Shown piece by piece: positions 32,644 to 41,432 of a stretch of DNA of 64,000 bases. The stretch covers positions 62,001-126,000 of the forward strand of contig JAJDEP010000017.1 in assembly GCA_029259715.1 (NCBI GenBank), read 5' to 3'. This DNA is from Planctomycetota bacterium (GTDB lineage: Bacteria > Planctomycetota > B15-G4). Positions within the stretch are counted from its first letter, which is position 1; each line of letters starts with the position of its first letter. The translations under genes were made by a program, and so were the position numbers. The notes under the pieces are model-generated. The model did no database searches and was not told the origin of the DNA. It worked only from the letters and a program-made list of their open reading frames with translations.

Positions 32644-33093
32644 TCAGTCCTGCTCGTCGGACTCCTCGTCGTCGTCGGATTCCTCGTCGAGCAGCCCCGT
32701 GCTCTGCACGAAGGTCTCGAAGTCGGGCGCGACCTGCTGCCAGCCGCGTTGGCGCAGGAACAGCACCTCCGGGCCGGACAGTCCCTCGCCGTAGTGGAGC
32801 GCGAGCGGTGAGTCCTCGCAGATCTCGGCGATCACGACGAGCTTGGACCGGTCGACGGTTCGGCTCGACTCGCCGAACCACCGGTGGGTGTGCCCGTAGA
32901 GCCAGAAGGGGTCGTCCGGGTCGCTCTCCTTCTGCATCAAGGCCGGGGGATAGAACTTGCCGTAGTCGGCGTCGACCCGATCGGGGAAGAACAGGCTCTG
33001 GAAGTCGGGGTTGGTCGGGAGCGAGTCCCAGCGGTCGGCAGCGATCAGCTGCTCCAGCAAGTCCGGCAGGCGGTGGCCATTGATCTCGATCAT
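32644..33093 (-). CDS. SMI1/KNR4 (SUKH) family protein
   Basis: A 149-residue protein with SUKH-like features: LPDLLEQLIAADRW at the start, a middle FWLYG element, SPLALHYGEGLSGPEVLFLR and the terminal VAPDFETFVQSTG helix. It ends in a very acidic tail (DEESDDDEESDEQD). SUKH proteins often act as immunity proteins to polymorphic toxins, but many are free-standing with other roles; no toxin gene is adjacent here. The ATG at 33093 is chosen because the family alignment begins there. Confidence 0.75.
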   Translation of the reverse strand: MIEINGHRLPDLLEQLIAADRWDSLPTNPDFQSLFFPDRVDADYGKFYPPALMQKESDPDDPFWLYGHTHRWFGESSRTVDRSKLVVIAEICEDSPLALHYGEGLSGPEVLFLRQRGWQQVAPDFETFVQSTGLLDEESDDDEESDEQD

Positions 33094-33211
33094 GACGCCT
33101 CTTCTACCCTGATTGCCGCTTCCCGGGAACACCTCGCGCCGGACCCTCGGACTGCCCGTTCAGCCGGCCGTCTCCTATCATGGCGGCTCACGAATCCGGG
33201 GGGATTGATCC

Positions 33212-33787
33212 ATGGACTTCATCGCTGATCTCTGGCTGCCCATCCTGCTGTCCGCGGTGGGTGTGTTCATCGCGAGTTCGCTCGTGCACATGGTCATCCA
33301 GTGGCACAACAGCGACTGCGGCCTGCTGCCGAACGAGGACGCCGTGCTCGCGGGCATGCGCGGTGCGGGCGTGAAGCCGGGCATGTACATGTTCCCGCGC
33401 GCCGCGGACATGAAGGAGTGCTCGTCGCCCGAGATGGTGGCCAAGTACAACCAGGGCCCGGTGGGCTTCCTGACGGTCATGCCCAACGGCCCCATGCAGC
33501 TCGGCAAGGCCCTCGGCGGTTGGTTCCTCTACTGCCTCGTGGCCGCCGTGTTCATCGCCTACATCGCCGATGTCGCCTTGATGCCCGGCAGCGACTTCAT
33601 GAGCGTCTTCCGCTTCACCGCCACGGCGGCCTTCATGGCCCACGGCCTCGGCGTGGTCAACGAGCGCATCTGGAAGGGCGCGTCGTGGAGCTACGTGATC
33701 AAGTTCACCATCGACGGATTGCTCTACGCCCTCGTCACGGGCGCCGTGTTCGGGTGGATGTGGCCGGAGTTGTCGCTGGGGATGTAG
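33212..33787 (+). CDS. Conserved-looking integral membrane protein
   Basis: A 191-residue protein with about four TM helices (LWLPILLSAVGVFIASSLVH; GWFLYCLVAAVFIAYIADVA; FRFTATAAFMAHGLGVV; TIDGLLYALVTGAVFGWMW). A cytoplasmic or periplasmic loop follows TM1 with a histidine-containing QWHNSDCGLLPNED. No family name can be given. The ATG has a GGGGGGA ribosome site and a TATCAT -10-like box at 33176-33181. Confidence 0.8.
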   Translation: MDFIADLWLPILLSAVGVFIASSLVHMVIQWHNSDCGLLPNEDAVLAGMRGAGVKPGMYMFPRAADMKECSSPEMVAKYNQGPVGFLTVMPNGPMQLGKALGGWFLYCLVAAVFIAYIADVALMPGSDFMSVFRFTATAAFMAHGLGVVNERIWKGASWSYVIKFTIDGLLYALVTGAVFGWMWPELSLGM

Positions 33788-33849
33788 GCACGGCACCGGG
33801 CCGTCCGGCTCTCACGGCTGCAGCCGCGAAACGTCGAGCGCTCTCGCCC

Positions 33850-35691
33850 CTAGGGTGTCGTGCCGCGGATGGCGTTGCTGGCCGCGTAGCCGAAGGGCCC
33901 GGCCGCGTCGGCGATCCAGGACTGCAGGAAGATCTCGAAGCCGCTCGGCATGGCCGCCGGCCAGGTGCCCGAGAGGTCGACGGCGCCGGACGCATCGGTC
34001 ACGAGCACGAGCACCTGTCCCGGCGGCGTGAAGACGTCCGGGACGAGTTGGCCGCCCAGCAGCGGCGCCGGGCCCAGGGCGGCGAAGCCCAGGCACAGGA
34101 AGGCCGGGGCGTTCGTCGCCGCGTCGGCGAGCAGCACGGACACCGGCGTGCTCGGCGCCAGGGTGCCCTTGCCGTCGAGCCGCGGTTCACCCGACACGCC
34201 GGCGAGGGCGAAGCCGAGGTCCTCCCAGGGCGAGACGTCCGCGAAGACGTAGGCCGCCCCCGCCGCGTTGATGCTGTTGTCGCCGGCGTTGCCGTTGACG
34301 CCGGTCGCCGCGCTGTCCTCGACGCGGGCGCCCACGGCCAGGGATCCCCGCGACACCGCGACGGCTCCGCCGAAGCCATCGCCGGCCTGGCTGTTGCCCG
34401 CCTTGATGTAGGCCGCCGGGACCCAGCCCGAGGCGCCCCGGGCGTAGAGGTAGGCCGCGCCCGCCCCCGGCGCGCCGTTGCTCGCCCCATCGCCGTCGAT
34501 GCCGCTCGAGCGCCCATCCTCCAGGTGGGCGCCCACCAGGATCAGGTCGCCGTCGATGGCGACGGCGCCGCCGAACCAGTCGCGGGCATCGGTGTTGGTG
34601 GCCTTGAGGTAGGCCTGGCTGGTCCAGGTCGTGCCGCTGCGCTCGTAGACGTAAGCGGCCCCCGCGTTGCCGAGGTTCGGGTATTCGTCGAAGGGGTCGC
34701 CGTCGACGCCCACCGCCTGGCTGTCCTCGTGCTGGGCGCCCACGACGAGGGTCTCGCCCGAGATCGCCACCGCGCGACCGAAGGCATCTTGGCTGTCGGT
34801 GTTGATCGCCTTGACGTAGGCCTGCTGGGACCAGACGCCGCCTCTCAGGGCGAATACGTAGGCGGCGCCGGAGAGGGGCGCGCCGGTGTCCCCCTGGTCG
34901 CCGTCGACACCGACGGCGGCGCTGCGTTCGTCCGGTGCGCCCACCACCACGGTCTGGCCCGAGATGCCCACCGACTGGCCGAACTCGTCGCTGTTCGAGG
35001 CGTTGGAGGCGGTCAGGCGCACCTCCTCGCTCCAGGTGGTGCCCCGACGCGCGAACACGTAGGCCGCCCCGGGCAGGCCCGGTTGCAGCACCACGTCGTA
35101 GGGCGCCCCGACGACGATGCGCTCGCCGTCGATGGCCACCGAGCGTCCGAACAAGCGGCCCGCTTCCGGGTCCAGGGGTTTGAGGTACGCCTGCTGGCTC
35201 CAGGTTTCGCCGCTGCGCACAAAGACGGTGACGGCCCCGGCATTCCAGAGCGAGTTGTCCGCCGGATCTCCGCCCACCCCCGCGGATCCCGAGTCGTCCC
35301 CGGCGGCGCCCACCACCAGGGTGTCACCGCTGAGCGCCAGGCTGGACCCGAAGTTGTCGCTCAAGCCCGGATGGCTGGCCTTCAGGTAGGCCTGCTGAAT
35401 CCAGGCGCCCTTCACGCGCACGTAAACGTAGACCGCCCCGGTCTGCCCGAGGGAGTTGTCGGCTTGATCGCCGCCCACGCCGGGCGCCGCGCTGTCTTCG
35501 CCGGGTGAACCCACCACCAGCGTGTTGCCGTCGAGGGCCACCGCGTTGCCGAAGAAGTCGAGGATGTCGGGGTTCGAGGCCTTCACGTAGGCCACCTGCC
35601 CGCCGTCCCAGTCGTCGAGCGCGGAGACCGGCGAGGTGCCGACCAGGGTCAGCAAAAGGAGCAGACAGAGGAAGGATGCGCTTCGCTGCAT
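33850..35691 (-). CDS. Exported FG-GAP repeat protein with shared C-terminal tail
   Basis: A 613-residue protein. The signal peptide MQRSASFLCLLLLLTLVGTS begins at the ATG at 35691. Seven ~65-residue FG-GAP units follow, each of the form (A)Y(L/V)KA..p...d.FG.(A/S)VA(I/L).G..(L/V)VVGA..E(D) ... GAAYVY, consistent with a seven-bladed propeller. The last ~110 residues form a separate domain (GGQLVPDVFTPPGQVLVLVT ... QSWIADAAGPFGYAASNAIR) that recurs at the end of the beta-helix protein at 35918. Probably a surface or secreted protein whose tail serves sorting or anchoring. Confidence 0.88.
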   Translation of the reverse strand: MQRSASFLCLLLLLTLVGTSPVSALDDWDGGQVAYVKASNPDILDFFGNAVALDGNTLVVGSPGEDSAAPGVGGDQADNSLGQTGAVYVYVRVKGAWIQQAYLKASHPGLSDNFGSSLALSGDTLVVGAAGDDSGSAGVGGDPADNSLWNAGAVTVFVRSGETWSQQAYLKPLDPEAGRLFGRSVAIDGERIVVGAPYDVVLQPGLPGAAYVFARRGTTWSEEVRLTASNASNSDEFGQSVGISGQTVVVGAPDERSAAVGVDGDQGDTGAPLSGAAYVFALRGGVWSQQAYVKAINTDSQDAFGRAVAISGETLVVGAQHEDSQAVGVDGDPFDEYPNLGNAGAAYVYERSGTTWTSQAYLKATNTDARDWFGGAVAIDGDLILVGAHLEDGRSSGIDGDGASNGAPGAGAAYLYARGASGWVPAAYIKAGNSQAGDGFGGAVAVSRGSLAVGARVEDSAATGVNGNAGDNSINAAGAAYVFADVSPWEDLGFALAGVSGEPRLDGKGTLAPSTPVSVLLADAATNAPAFLCLGFAALGPAPLLGGQLVPDVFTPPGQVLVLVTDASGAVDLSGTWPAAMPSGFEIFLQSWIADAAGPFGYAASNAIRGTTP

Positions 35692-35767
35692 GGTCCCTCG
35701 CAGGCGATCGTGCCCGGGAGCGTTCCTCCCGGGTGCGTTCATGCAATGCCAGTCTGCACCCACATTT

Positions 35768-35832
35768 GCAGGATGTCGAAGGGGAAGCGGATCACACGCT
35801 CTCCCGCCGCGTTGACGTCGATTTCGGCCCCG
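35768..35832 (-). pseudogene. Remnant of a third copy of the propeller-protein 3' end
   Basis: On the minus strand this encodes AEIDVNAAGERVIRFPFDI followed by an unrelated short tail and a stop. It matches the last codons of the genes at 39993 (AELDVNAAGQRVIRFPFDI) and 41433 with only about eight differences in 62 bases. The upstream coding sequence of such a gene is absent. Confidence 0.7.
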
Positions 35833-35917
35833 GTGCCCGATCCGCGGTTCTCACACCCCCAATGCCGCCGGCGGCTTTACGCTGAGGCCACGGAATCGGA
35901 CTACGGAGGGTCGACCC

Positions 35918-37690
35918 ATGTCGCAGCGCTTCTCGCCCGTCGCACTCCTGCTCGGCGGGTCACTGACCGCCGTCGCACTGCTCGTCACTCCGGCCGCCGG
36001 ACAGACGACCTGGCATGTGCCCGCCGACTTCCCCACCGTCCAGGGCGCCATCGACGCCGCCGTCGACGGTGACGCGGTGCTCGTGGCGCCCGGCGAGTAC
36101 GTCGGCAACCTCGCGATCCTCGCCAAGGATGTCGACGTCAGCAGCAGCGACGGTCCCGAGGTGACGGTGCTGCGCGGAACCGGCGTCGGCTCCGTCGTGA
36201 ACCTGGCGGTGGCGCCCGGCATGTCCGCCCGCCTGGCGGGCTTCACCGTCACCGGCGGCGTAGGCTCGGACACCGACTTCGCCCTCTCCGGCGGCGGCCT
36301 GTCGATCCACTCCGACGTCCAGCTCACGCCGTCGAGCGTCGTGGTGGAGGACCTCATCGTCCGCAAGAATGGTGCGCCAGTGGCGGGCGGCGGTCTCGCC
36401 ATCCGCAACAGCCAGATCCTGCTGCGCGACGTGCTGGTGGAGGACAATCACTCCGACGGTGATGGCGGCGGCATCTCCATGTCGGGCGCCGCCTCCCTCG
36501 TGAGCGAACGCTGCTTGCTGCTCGGCAACACGGCGGCGGGCGACGGCGGCGGGCTGTGGCTCTCCAGCGGCGGTGGCCATTGGAACGATCTGGTCGTCGA
36601 CGCCAACGAGGCCGCCGGGAATGGCGGCGGCGTGGCCTTCCTCAGCAACGGCCTGGCCCTGCCCATGACCCGCCTCGTGGCGCGCGGGAACGTGGCCGGT
36701 GCCCATGGAGGCGGACTGTTCATCGATGCCGACTCGGGCGGATTCCCCGCGGTTCACTTCATCAGCGCGGCGCGTTTCCTCGGCAATCGGGCCCGGCAGG
36801 CCGGTGGCGGTGCCTACATCGACACCCTCGGCCACTCCTTCAGCGCCTTCCCGGCCTCGCTCGGCAACGGCTTCCGCCGCAGCCTGTTCGTGGGCAACGT
36901 GGCCGGAACCACCGGCGGTGGTGTGCATGTGCGCGTCGAGAACAACGACAACGCCGGCTTTCTGGCCCTGGCCGCCATCGAGTTCGAGCGCTCCACCTTC
37001 GTGGGCAACGTCGCGCGCGCCAGCGGCGGCGCCGCCTGGGTCGAGACGGCGGGCAGCGTGAGCACCCAGCACCAGACGGCCACCTCCTCCATCTTCCGCG
37101 GCAACCTGCCCGACGACTTCGGCGGCGAGGGCGTCGACGCGACCTTCTCGCAGTTCGACAGCCCGACGGCCGGCCTCGGCAACGGTGACGCCGACCCGCT
37201 CTTCATCGATGCCCCCGGCGGCGACTTCGGCCTGCGCGGCGGCTCACCCTGCATCGACAGCGCCGCAGCCGGCCTGTCCCTCGACGACGACGGCAGCCCG
37301 CCCGACCGCGGCGCCCTGCCCTTCCGTCCGTGGATCGAAGATGGACCCGGACTGGCCGGCACCTTCGGCATCCCCCTGATCACCGGCGTCGGCATGAACT
37401 CCGCCGGAGCCCCGGCCGAGCTGCATCTCACCGGCGCCCCGCCCCATGCGGTGGTGGCGCTGATCATGGGCTTCGGCCGCCTCGACCTGCCCTTCGCCGG
37501 CGGCACCCTGGTGCCCGAGGTCCTCTACATCCTGTTGCCCGTCACCGACGGCGCCGGCGAACTGCACATGTCGGGGACTTGGCCGGTGATGCCCTCCGAC
37601 ACCAAGTCGTGGTTGCAGGCCTGGATCGACGACGCGGGCGGACCGGAGGGGTTCAGCGCGAGCGCGGCGCTGAGGGCGACGGCACGGTAG
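35918..37690 (+). CDS. Exported right-handed beta-helix protein
   Basis: A 590-residue protein with signal peptide (VALLLGGSLTAVALLVTPAA). It starts the repeat domain with the classic TWHVPADFPTVQGAIDAAVD phrase of pectate-lyase-like proteins and continues with many Gly-rich turns (NHSDGDGGGISM, NTAAGDGGGLWLS, NEAAGNGGGVAFLS, VAGAHGGGLFIDADSG, IGNRARQAGGGA-like). The C-terminal ~115 residues (GGTLVPEVLYILLPV ... QAWIDDAGGPEGFSASAALR) form the same tail domain as in the protein at 33850. No lyase catalytic residues can be assigned. The 3' end overlaps the convergent SGNH gene by 38 bases. Confidence 0.85.
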   Translation: MSQRFSPVALLLGGSLTAVALLVTPAAGQTTWHVPADFPTVQGAIDAAVDGDAVLVAPGEYVGNLAILAKDVDVSSSDGPEVTVLRGTGVGSVVNLAVAPGMSARLAGFTVTGGVGSDTDFALSGGGLSIHSDVQLTPSSVVVEDLIVRKNGAPVAGGGLAIRNSQILLRDVLVEDNHSDGDGGGISMSGAASLVSERCLLLGNTAAGDGGGLWLSSGGGHWNDLVVDANEAAGNGGGVAFLSNGLALPMTRLVARGNVAGAHGGGLFIDADSGGFPAVHFISAARFLGNRARQAGGGAYIDTLGHSFSAFPASLGNGFRRSLFVGNVAGTTGGGVHVRVENNDNAGFLALAAIEFERSTFVGNVARASGGAAWVETAGSVSTQHQTATSSIFRGNLPDDFGGEGVDATFSQFDSPTAGLGNGDADPLFIDAPGGDFGLRGGSPCIDSAAAGLSLDDDGSPPDRGALPFRPWIEDGPGLAGTFGIPLITGVGMNSAGAPAELHLTGAPPHAVVALIMGFGRLDLPFAGGTLVPEVLYILLPVTDGAGELHMSGTWPVMPSDTKSWLQAWIDDAGGPEGFSASAALRATAR

Positions 37691-38819
37691 AGCGGCGCCC
37701 GCCCTCGGGGTGCTCGTCGAAGTAGCGCAGCAGACCGTCCGCCAGCAGCGCGTGCCCCACGTCGTTGGGATGCTGATCGGTGGGGTGCACCCAGAGGTCG
37801 GGGGCGTGGCGGTTGATCACCGCGTTCATGAGGTCGACGGCCTCGATGTCCTCGGCGCGGCAGAACGCGCGCGCCATGTCGTGCAGGCCGCGGTAGGGAT
37901 AGTCGTCGTCGAGCGCCGAGATCATCGGCAGGATGGCCACCACCAGGCGCACGTGGCGAGCGGCGAGCTCGTCGCGCATGGTGAGCAGCGCGCGCTGCGT
38001 CCCCTCCCAGGTCTCGGGGTCGGCGTCCACGAGGGTGGAGAAGCTCCAATGGTGCTCGCGCACGATGCGATTGAGCCGCCACTGCTCCCACAGCCGGCGC
38101 ACGTGGGACAGCGCGTGGGAGGGCCCCAACTCGAGTTCCACGGCGACGTGTGCGGCCATGGGGATGTCGCCCATGTCGTTGAGCGTCAGGCCGATGAGCA
38201 CCACGTCGGGCGCGAAGGCCAGCCCGTCCGAGACGAGCCACGCCAGGTACTCGCCGGGCAGGTGACCGGAGGCGAAGCCCGCGTTGATCACCTGCACCGG
38301 CCGGCGATGCGCCTCCGCGAGGCCGCGCTCGAGCACCGCGACCCAGGAGTCTTCGGCCCGCACGCCGGGGGCGAAGGTCATCGAGTCACCCAAGGCCAGG
38401 ATGCGCAGCTCTCCGGGCGGCTTGACCAGCGGGAAGTCGTCGTCCCGGAAGCCAAAGCGATTGGTGCGGTACGCGACGCAGTCGTCCGCGTCGAAGTAGT
38501 CCCAGCGGGGGCGGTCGTACCAACCCCGCACGTTGAGGTTCGGCCGCAGGCGACTGCTCGGCCCGGAGCGCGCCTCGCCCACCGACGTGCGCAGTTCGTC
38601 GAGCACCAGCGCCGACGTCGACACCTCGGTGCCGTCCGGCAGGCGCACCGTCGGCGGAGCGTACGAGACCGGCGGTGCGACCCGCGCCACGACCTCGCAC
38701 AACACGAGGGCGATGACCGGCGCCGCCACGAGACTCCAGCGCCGCAAGTTACGGGACCCCGGCTGTGAGGGTCCGGACGTGCCTGTGTTGGACACTCGGT
38801 CTCCCCTTGCGTGAGCCAT
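37653..38819 (-). CDS. Membrane-anchored SGNH/GDSL hydrolase
   Basis: A 388-residue protein with an N-terminal TM anchor (WSLVAAPVIALVLCEVVARV). Then comes the SGNH fold: block I ILALGDSMTFAPG with nucleophile Ser, block III-like LTLNDMGD with Asn, and block V DQHPNDVGH with the Asp-x-x-His-like pair. A ~70-residue region between anchor and block I contains FGFRDDDFPLVKPPG, as in GDSL proteins annotated as cell-wall-linked. Likely an esterase or deacetylase at the periplasmic face. The start at 38819 is supported by the promoter just upstream, whose -10 box would lie inside any longer version. Confidence 0.85.
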   Translation of the reverse strand: MAHARGDRVSNTGTSGPSQPGSRNLRRWSLVAAPVIALVLCEVVARVAPPVSYAPPTVRLPDGTEVSTSALVLDELRTSVGEARSGPSSRLRPNLNVRGWYDRPRWDYFDADDCVAYRTNRFGFRDDDFPLVKPPGELRILALGDSMTFAPGVRAEDSWVAVLERGLAEAHRRPVQVINAGFASGHLPGEYLAWLVSDGLAFAPDVVLIGLTLNDMGDIPMAAHVAVELELGPSHALSHVRRLWEQWRLNRIVREHHWSFSTLVDADPETWEGTQRALLTMRDELAARHVRLVVAILPMISALDDDYPYRGLHDMARAFCRAEDIEAVDLMNAVINRHAPDLWVHPTDQHPNDVGHALLADGLLRYFDEHPEGGRRSTVPSPSAPRSR

Positions 38820-38853
38820 CACACCGCACCTCTCGGCCCTGACCCTCCCCACC

Positions 38854-38882
38854 ATTCTATACACCGCTCCTCCAGTGATTCA
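38854..38882 (-). promoter_or_regulatory. Promoter for the SGNH hydrolase gene (TGAATC-N17-TAGAAT)
   Basis: On the minus strand TGAATC (38882-38877) and TAGAAT (38859-38854) are 17 bases apart. The predicted start lies about 28 bases before the ATG at 38819. The -10 box has the same TAGNNT form as several others in the window. Confidence 0.5.
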
Positions 38883-38937
38883 TGCAGGCACACCGAGGGT
38901 CCAGGTCGACACGGCCCCGGGTTAGGCTGGTCCTGCC

Positions 38938-39924
38938 ATGAGCGACTCGACACACGACGCTTTGCGGGCCCTCCAAGCGGAGTTGAGCCGCGCGCCGTCG
39001 TCGGAAGTCGCCCAGCAACTGCTGACGGCCGTGCTCGACGCGCACGTCATCGATGTCACCGGCATGGGCAGCGAGACCCTCGCGAGTGGCGAGACCATCC
39101 ACGACCCCGAGGACCTGCTCGGCGTGGGCGCCATGGTGGCGGGCCGGACGGACACGGCGTTGAACGCCGTCCCCATAACTTGGGTCGCCGCCGCGCCCGA
39201 CGCCGCCCGACTGCACGTGGTGACCTGGTTGCTGACCACGCTGTGGCGCACAGCTCCGCCCCCCGCCGAGCAAGTGCGGCGACTGCTCGATGCCTTCGAG
39301 GTCGTGAACCCCCAGGCCCCCCAGACCTGCGGCGCCCTGCTGAGCCTGCTCAACGGCCTCCCCACCGATGGCGAGCTCTCCGCGCGCATCTCAGCGCTGG
39401 GCGGCGCCCTGCGCAGCGCGACTGAGCTTGCACCTGAGTCCGCGCCGGAGTCCGCGCCAAGGTCACCGCTTGATCCCCCCCTCGATCCACCACCGGACGC
39501 GCGCTTCCCCGCACTGGTCGCCGCCCTCGACGCCGAAGACCCCGGCGCGCGCACCGAGGCCGCCTCCGCCCTCGGCGACCTGCTCCACGGCGACGTCAAC
39601 AGCGACGACTTCGCCCACGTCGTGGCCGGGCTCCTCGCCCGCGCCGCCCGCGAGTCGAACGTCACCGCCCTCGAGACCATGCTCGACACGCTCAGCCTGG
39701 CCGCCGACCGGCCGGGATCGGGCTCGGCGGCCGACTGGGATCCCGCGCTCGGCCTGCTGCAATCCGTGAACGACCCCGAAGGACTCGCCCACCTGCTGAC
39801 GGCGCTCGGACTGGCGCGTCATGAACACTACCGGGCGTCCATCACGCCCTTCCTGAGCCATGAGGACGGGCGCGTGCGCGAAGCGGCCTCGGGTGCCCTC
39901 GGCGAGCTGGACTCGGTCGCGTGA
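38938..39924 (+). CDS. HEAT-repeat-like protein of unknown function
   Basis: A 328-residue soluble protein. The C-terminal part carries HEAT-like helix pairs (EDPGARTEAASALGDLL, ITPFLSHEDGRVREAASGAL). The N-terminal ~150 residues are a different helical domain (HVVTWLLTTLWRTAPPPAEQ). The middle has a repetitive Pro/Ser/Glu linker (PESAPESAPRS). A TAGGCT box at 38923-38928 lies nine bases before the ATG and no ribosome site is seen, so translation may be near-leaderless. No partner gene is evident. Confidence 0.65.
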   Translation: MSDSTHDALRALQAELSRAPSSEVAQQLLTAVLDAHVIDVTGMGSETLASGETIHDPEDLLGVGAMVAGRTDTALNAVPITWVAAAPDAARLHVVTWLLTTLWRTAPPPAEQVRRLLDAFEVVNPQAPQTCGALLSLLNGLPTDGELSARISALGGALRSATELAPESAPESAPRSPLDPPLDPPPDARFPALVAALDAEDPGARTEAASALGDLLHGDVNSDDFAHVVAGLLARAARESNVTALETMLDTLSLAADRPGSGSAADWDPALGLLQSVNDPEGLAHLLTALGLARHEHYRASITPFLSHEDGRVREAASGALGELDSVA

Positions 39925-39992
39925 AGTCGGCGTGCGTCCTGCTGCCTGGCACCGACGCCGCCCTCTCGGTGAAGATCGCGCCGCGCCGGTGA

Positions 39993-41195
39993 CTACATCA
40001 GCGGGATGTCGAACGGGAAGCGGATCACCCGCTGCCCCGCCGCATTGACGTCGAGTTCGGCCCAGATGGTCATGCCGCCCGTGCTCTCACCGTAGGGCAC
40101 GGTGACGACGCGGCCGGTCGGGAAGAGGCGCACGGCCAGACCGTGGGTGGATTGCTCGGGCAGGCCCGGGAAGACCTGCGGGTTCCACATGAGCACCTGC
40201 ACCGTGAACTCGGTCGGGGCCAGGCTGCCGGGCGTGGCGTGGGCCTTCAGCGCTCCGTCGTCGAGGCCGACACCGGACGGGGCCGGGCCGGTCGATGCGG
40301 ACGACAGGCCGCGCGTCGCCACGACGGGAGCTGCAAGCAGGTCACCGATGACGAACTCGGGGATGTCCTCCATCAGCACCGGGTGCCACGACTCGATGCC
40401 ATCCACCTGGGTCGTGAAGGAGTGCCCCACCGGCCCGTACTGGAAGGGGGACCCACCCGCCCCGCCGCCCACGACCAGGAAACACTCGGGGCCCGGGCCA
40501 GACTCGAGGAAAGCCGCACCGCGGACGTCATTGAAGCCGTCGGCAAACAGTGTGAATGCGCCCGTCTCCTGGTCGATTTGCGACACGGTCTCGCGCCCGC
40601 CCCAGAGCTGCCCCGCCGCATCGAAGTCAAGCCACTGCGCATGAAACTCAACCCCCTCGTACACGATCCCGATGTGCGTCACCTCAGCCGTGTCGGGGTC
40701 GATGCGATTCAGACCCGCGCCGGTGGTTGTGACCGCCCAACCCCAGAGGTTGCCGTCGGCGTCGGACGCCAGGGCTTGCAACGCACTGTTGGTGGTGATG
40801 CCCACCAACTCCAAGTCGTCACCTTCCTCGGCGTCGAATCGGTAGAGCCAATCGGGATCTCCGGGCGGACCGGGCGCGTTGCGGATCAGGTAGCCGGTGC
40901 CGTCGGGCGTGCAGGCCAATCCACGGACCCCAAAACCCGTGTCCAGGAAGTCCGTCAACTCGTACGTCACTGGGTCGAGGACCTTCACCCCTGAGCCGTA
41001 GCCGACGAGAATCCTGCCGGACGGGCAGATGGCCATGCCGCCGGCAAATGCCGCAATCGGTGCGACGTCGACGACGACGCCCGTCTCGGTGTCGAGCAGC
41101 TTGAGCTGGTCGAAGTCGATGAGCAGTAGATCGGCTGCCTGCACAAGCGGAGCCGCAAGGGCAATCAGGAGGACGACGACCAGTCGAGTTGACAT
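39993..41195 (-). CDS. Exported propeller-like protein, copy 1
   Basis: A 400-residue protein with signal peptide (LVVVLLIALAAPLVQAADLL), a GGAG ribosome site and a TAGGCT box on the minus strand at 41235-41230. The body looks like a beta-propeller/NHL-type fold with recurring phrases (MAICPSGRILVGYGSGV, LACTPDGTGYLIRN, LASDADGNLWGWAV, LDFDAAGQLWGGRE). The C-terminal ~75 residues (EFTVQVLMWNPQVFPGLPEQ ... WAELDVNAAGQRVIRFPFDI) are nearly identical to those of the gene at 41433, with 3' DNA almost unchanged. This indicates recent duplication or gene conversion. Function unknown; secreted. Confidence 0.85.
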   Translation of the reverse strand: MSTRLVVVLLIALAAPLVQAADLLLIDFDQLKLLDTETGVVVDVAPIAAFAGGMAICPSGRILVGYGSGVKVLDPVTYELTDFLDTGFGVRGLACTPDGTGYLIRNAPGPPGDPDWLYRFDAEEGDDLELVGITTNSALQALASDADGNLWGWAVTTTGAGLNRIDPDTAEVTHIGIVYEGVEFHAQWLDFDAAGQLWGGRETVSQIDQETGAFTLFADGFNDVRGAAFLESGPGPECFLVVGGGAGGSPFQYGPVGHSFTTQVDGIESWHPVLMEDIPEFVIGDLLAAPVVATRGLSSASTGPAPSGVGLDDGALKAHATPGSLAPTEFTVQVLMWNPQVFPGLPEQSTHGLAVRLFPTGRVVTVPYGESTGGMTIWAELDVNAAGQRVIRFPFDIPLM

Positions 41196-41261
41196 GGGAG
41201 GCTCCGACTTGCAGCGCGGGGTCGTCGCCAGCCTACCAGTTCCCGGGAGATCGGGGAGTTG

Positions 41262-41432
41262 CTACGGCAGCAAGGCGGGCCCCAGTACGCGCCGCGCGTC
41301 CATGGCGGCCGGGTGGCTGCCCGACTCGAGGCCCACGAGGTGGAAGCGGTCGTCGACGACGGCGGGCTGCTTGGCGACCTTGCGCATGAGCGCGTCGGGG
41401 GCGCACACCGCGATCCAGCCCGCGCCCAACGA
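41262..41432 (-). pseudogene. Coding remnant between the two propeller paralogues
   Basis: Read on from the stop of the 41433 gene in the same frame, 56 codons with strongly GC-biased third positions (GWIAVCAPDALMRKVAKQPA, then VVDDRFHLVGLESGSH) end at a TAG. There is no convincing start codon. It looks like the C-terminal end of an unrelated enzyme whose 5' part was lost during the duplication of the flanking genes. The parent family was not recognised. Confidence 0.45.

Noticed and set aside
32644..33093. SUKH protein as toxin immunity gene
   Set aside because: No polymorphic toxin, secretion marker or partner gene lies next to it; solitary SUKH proteins are common.
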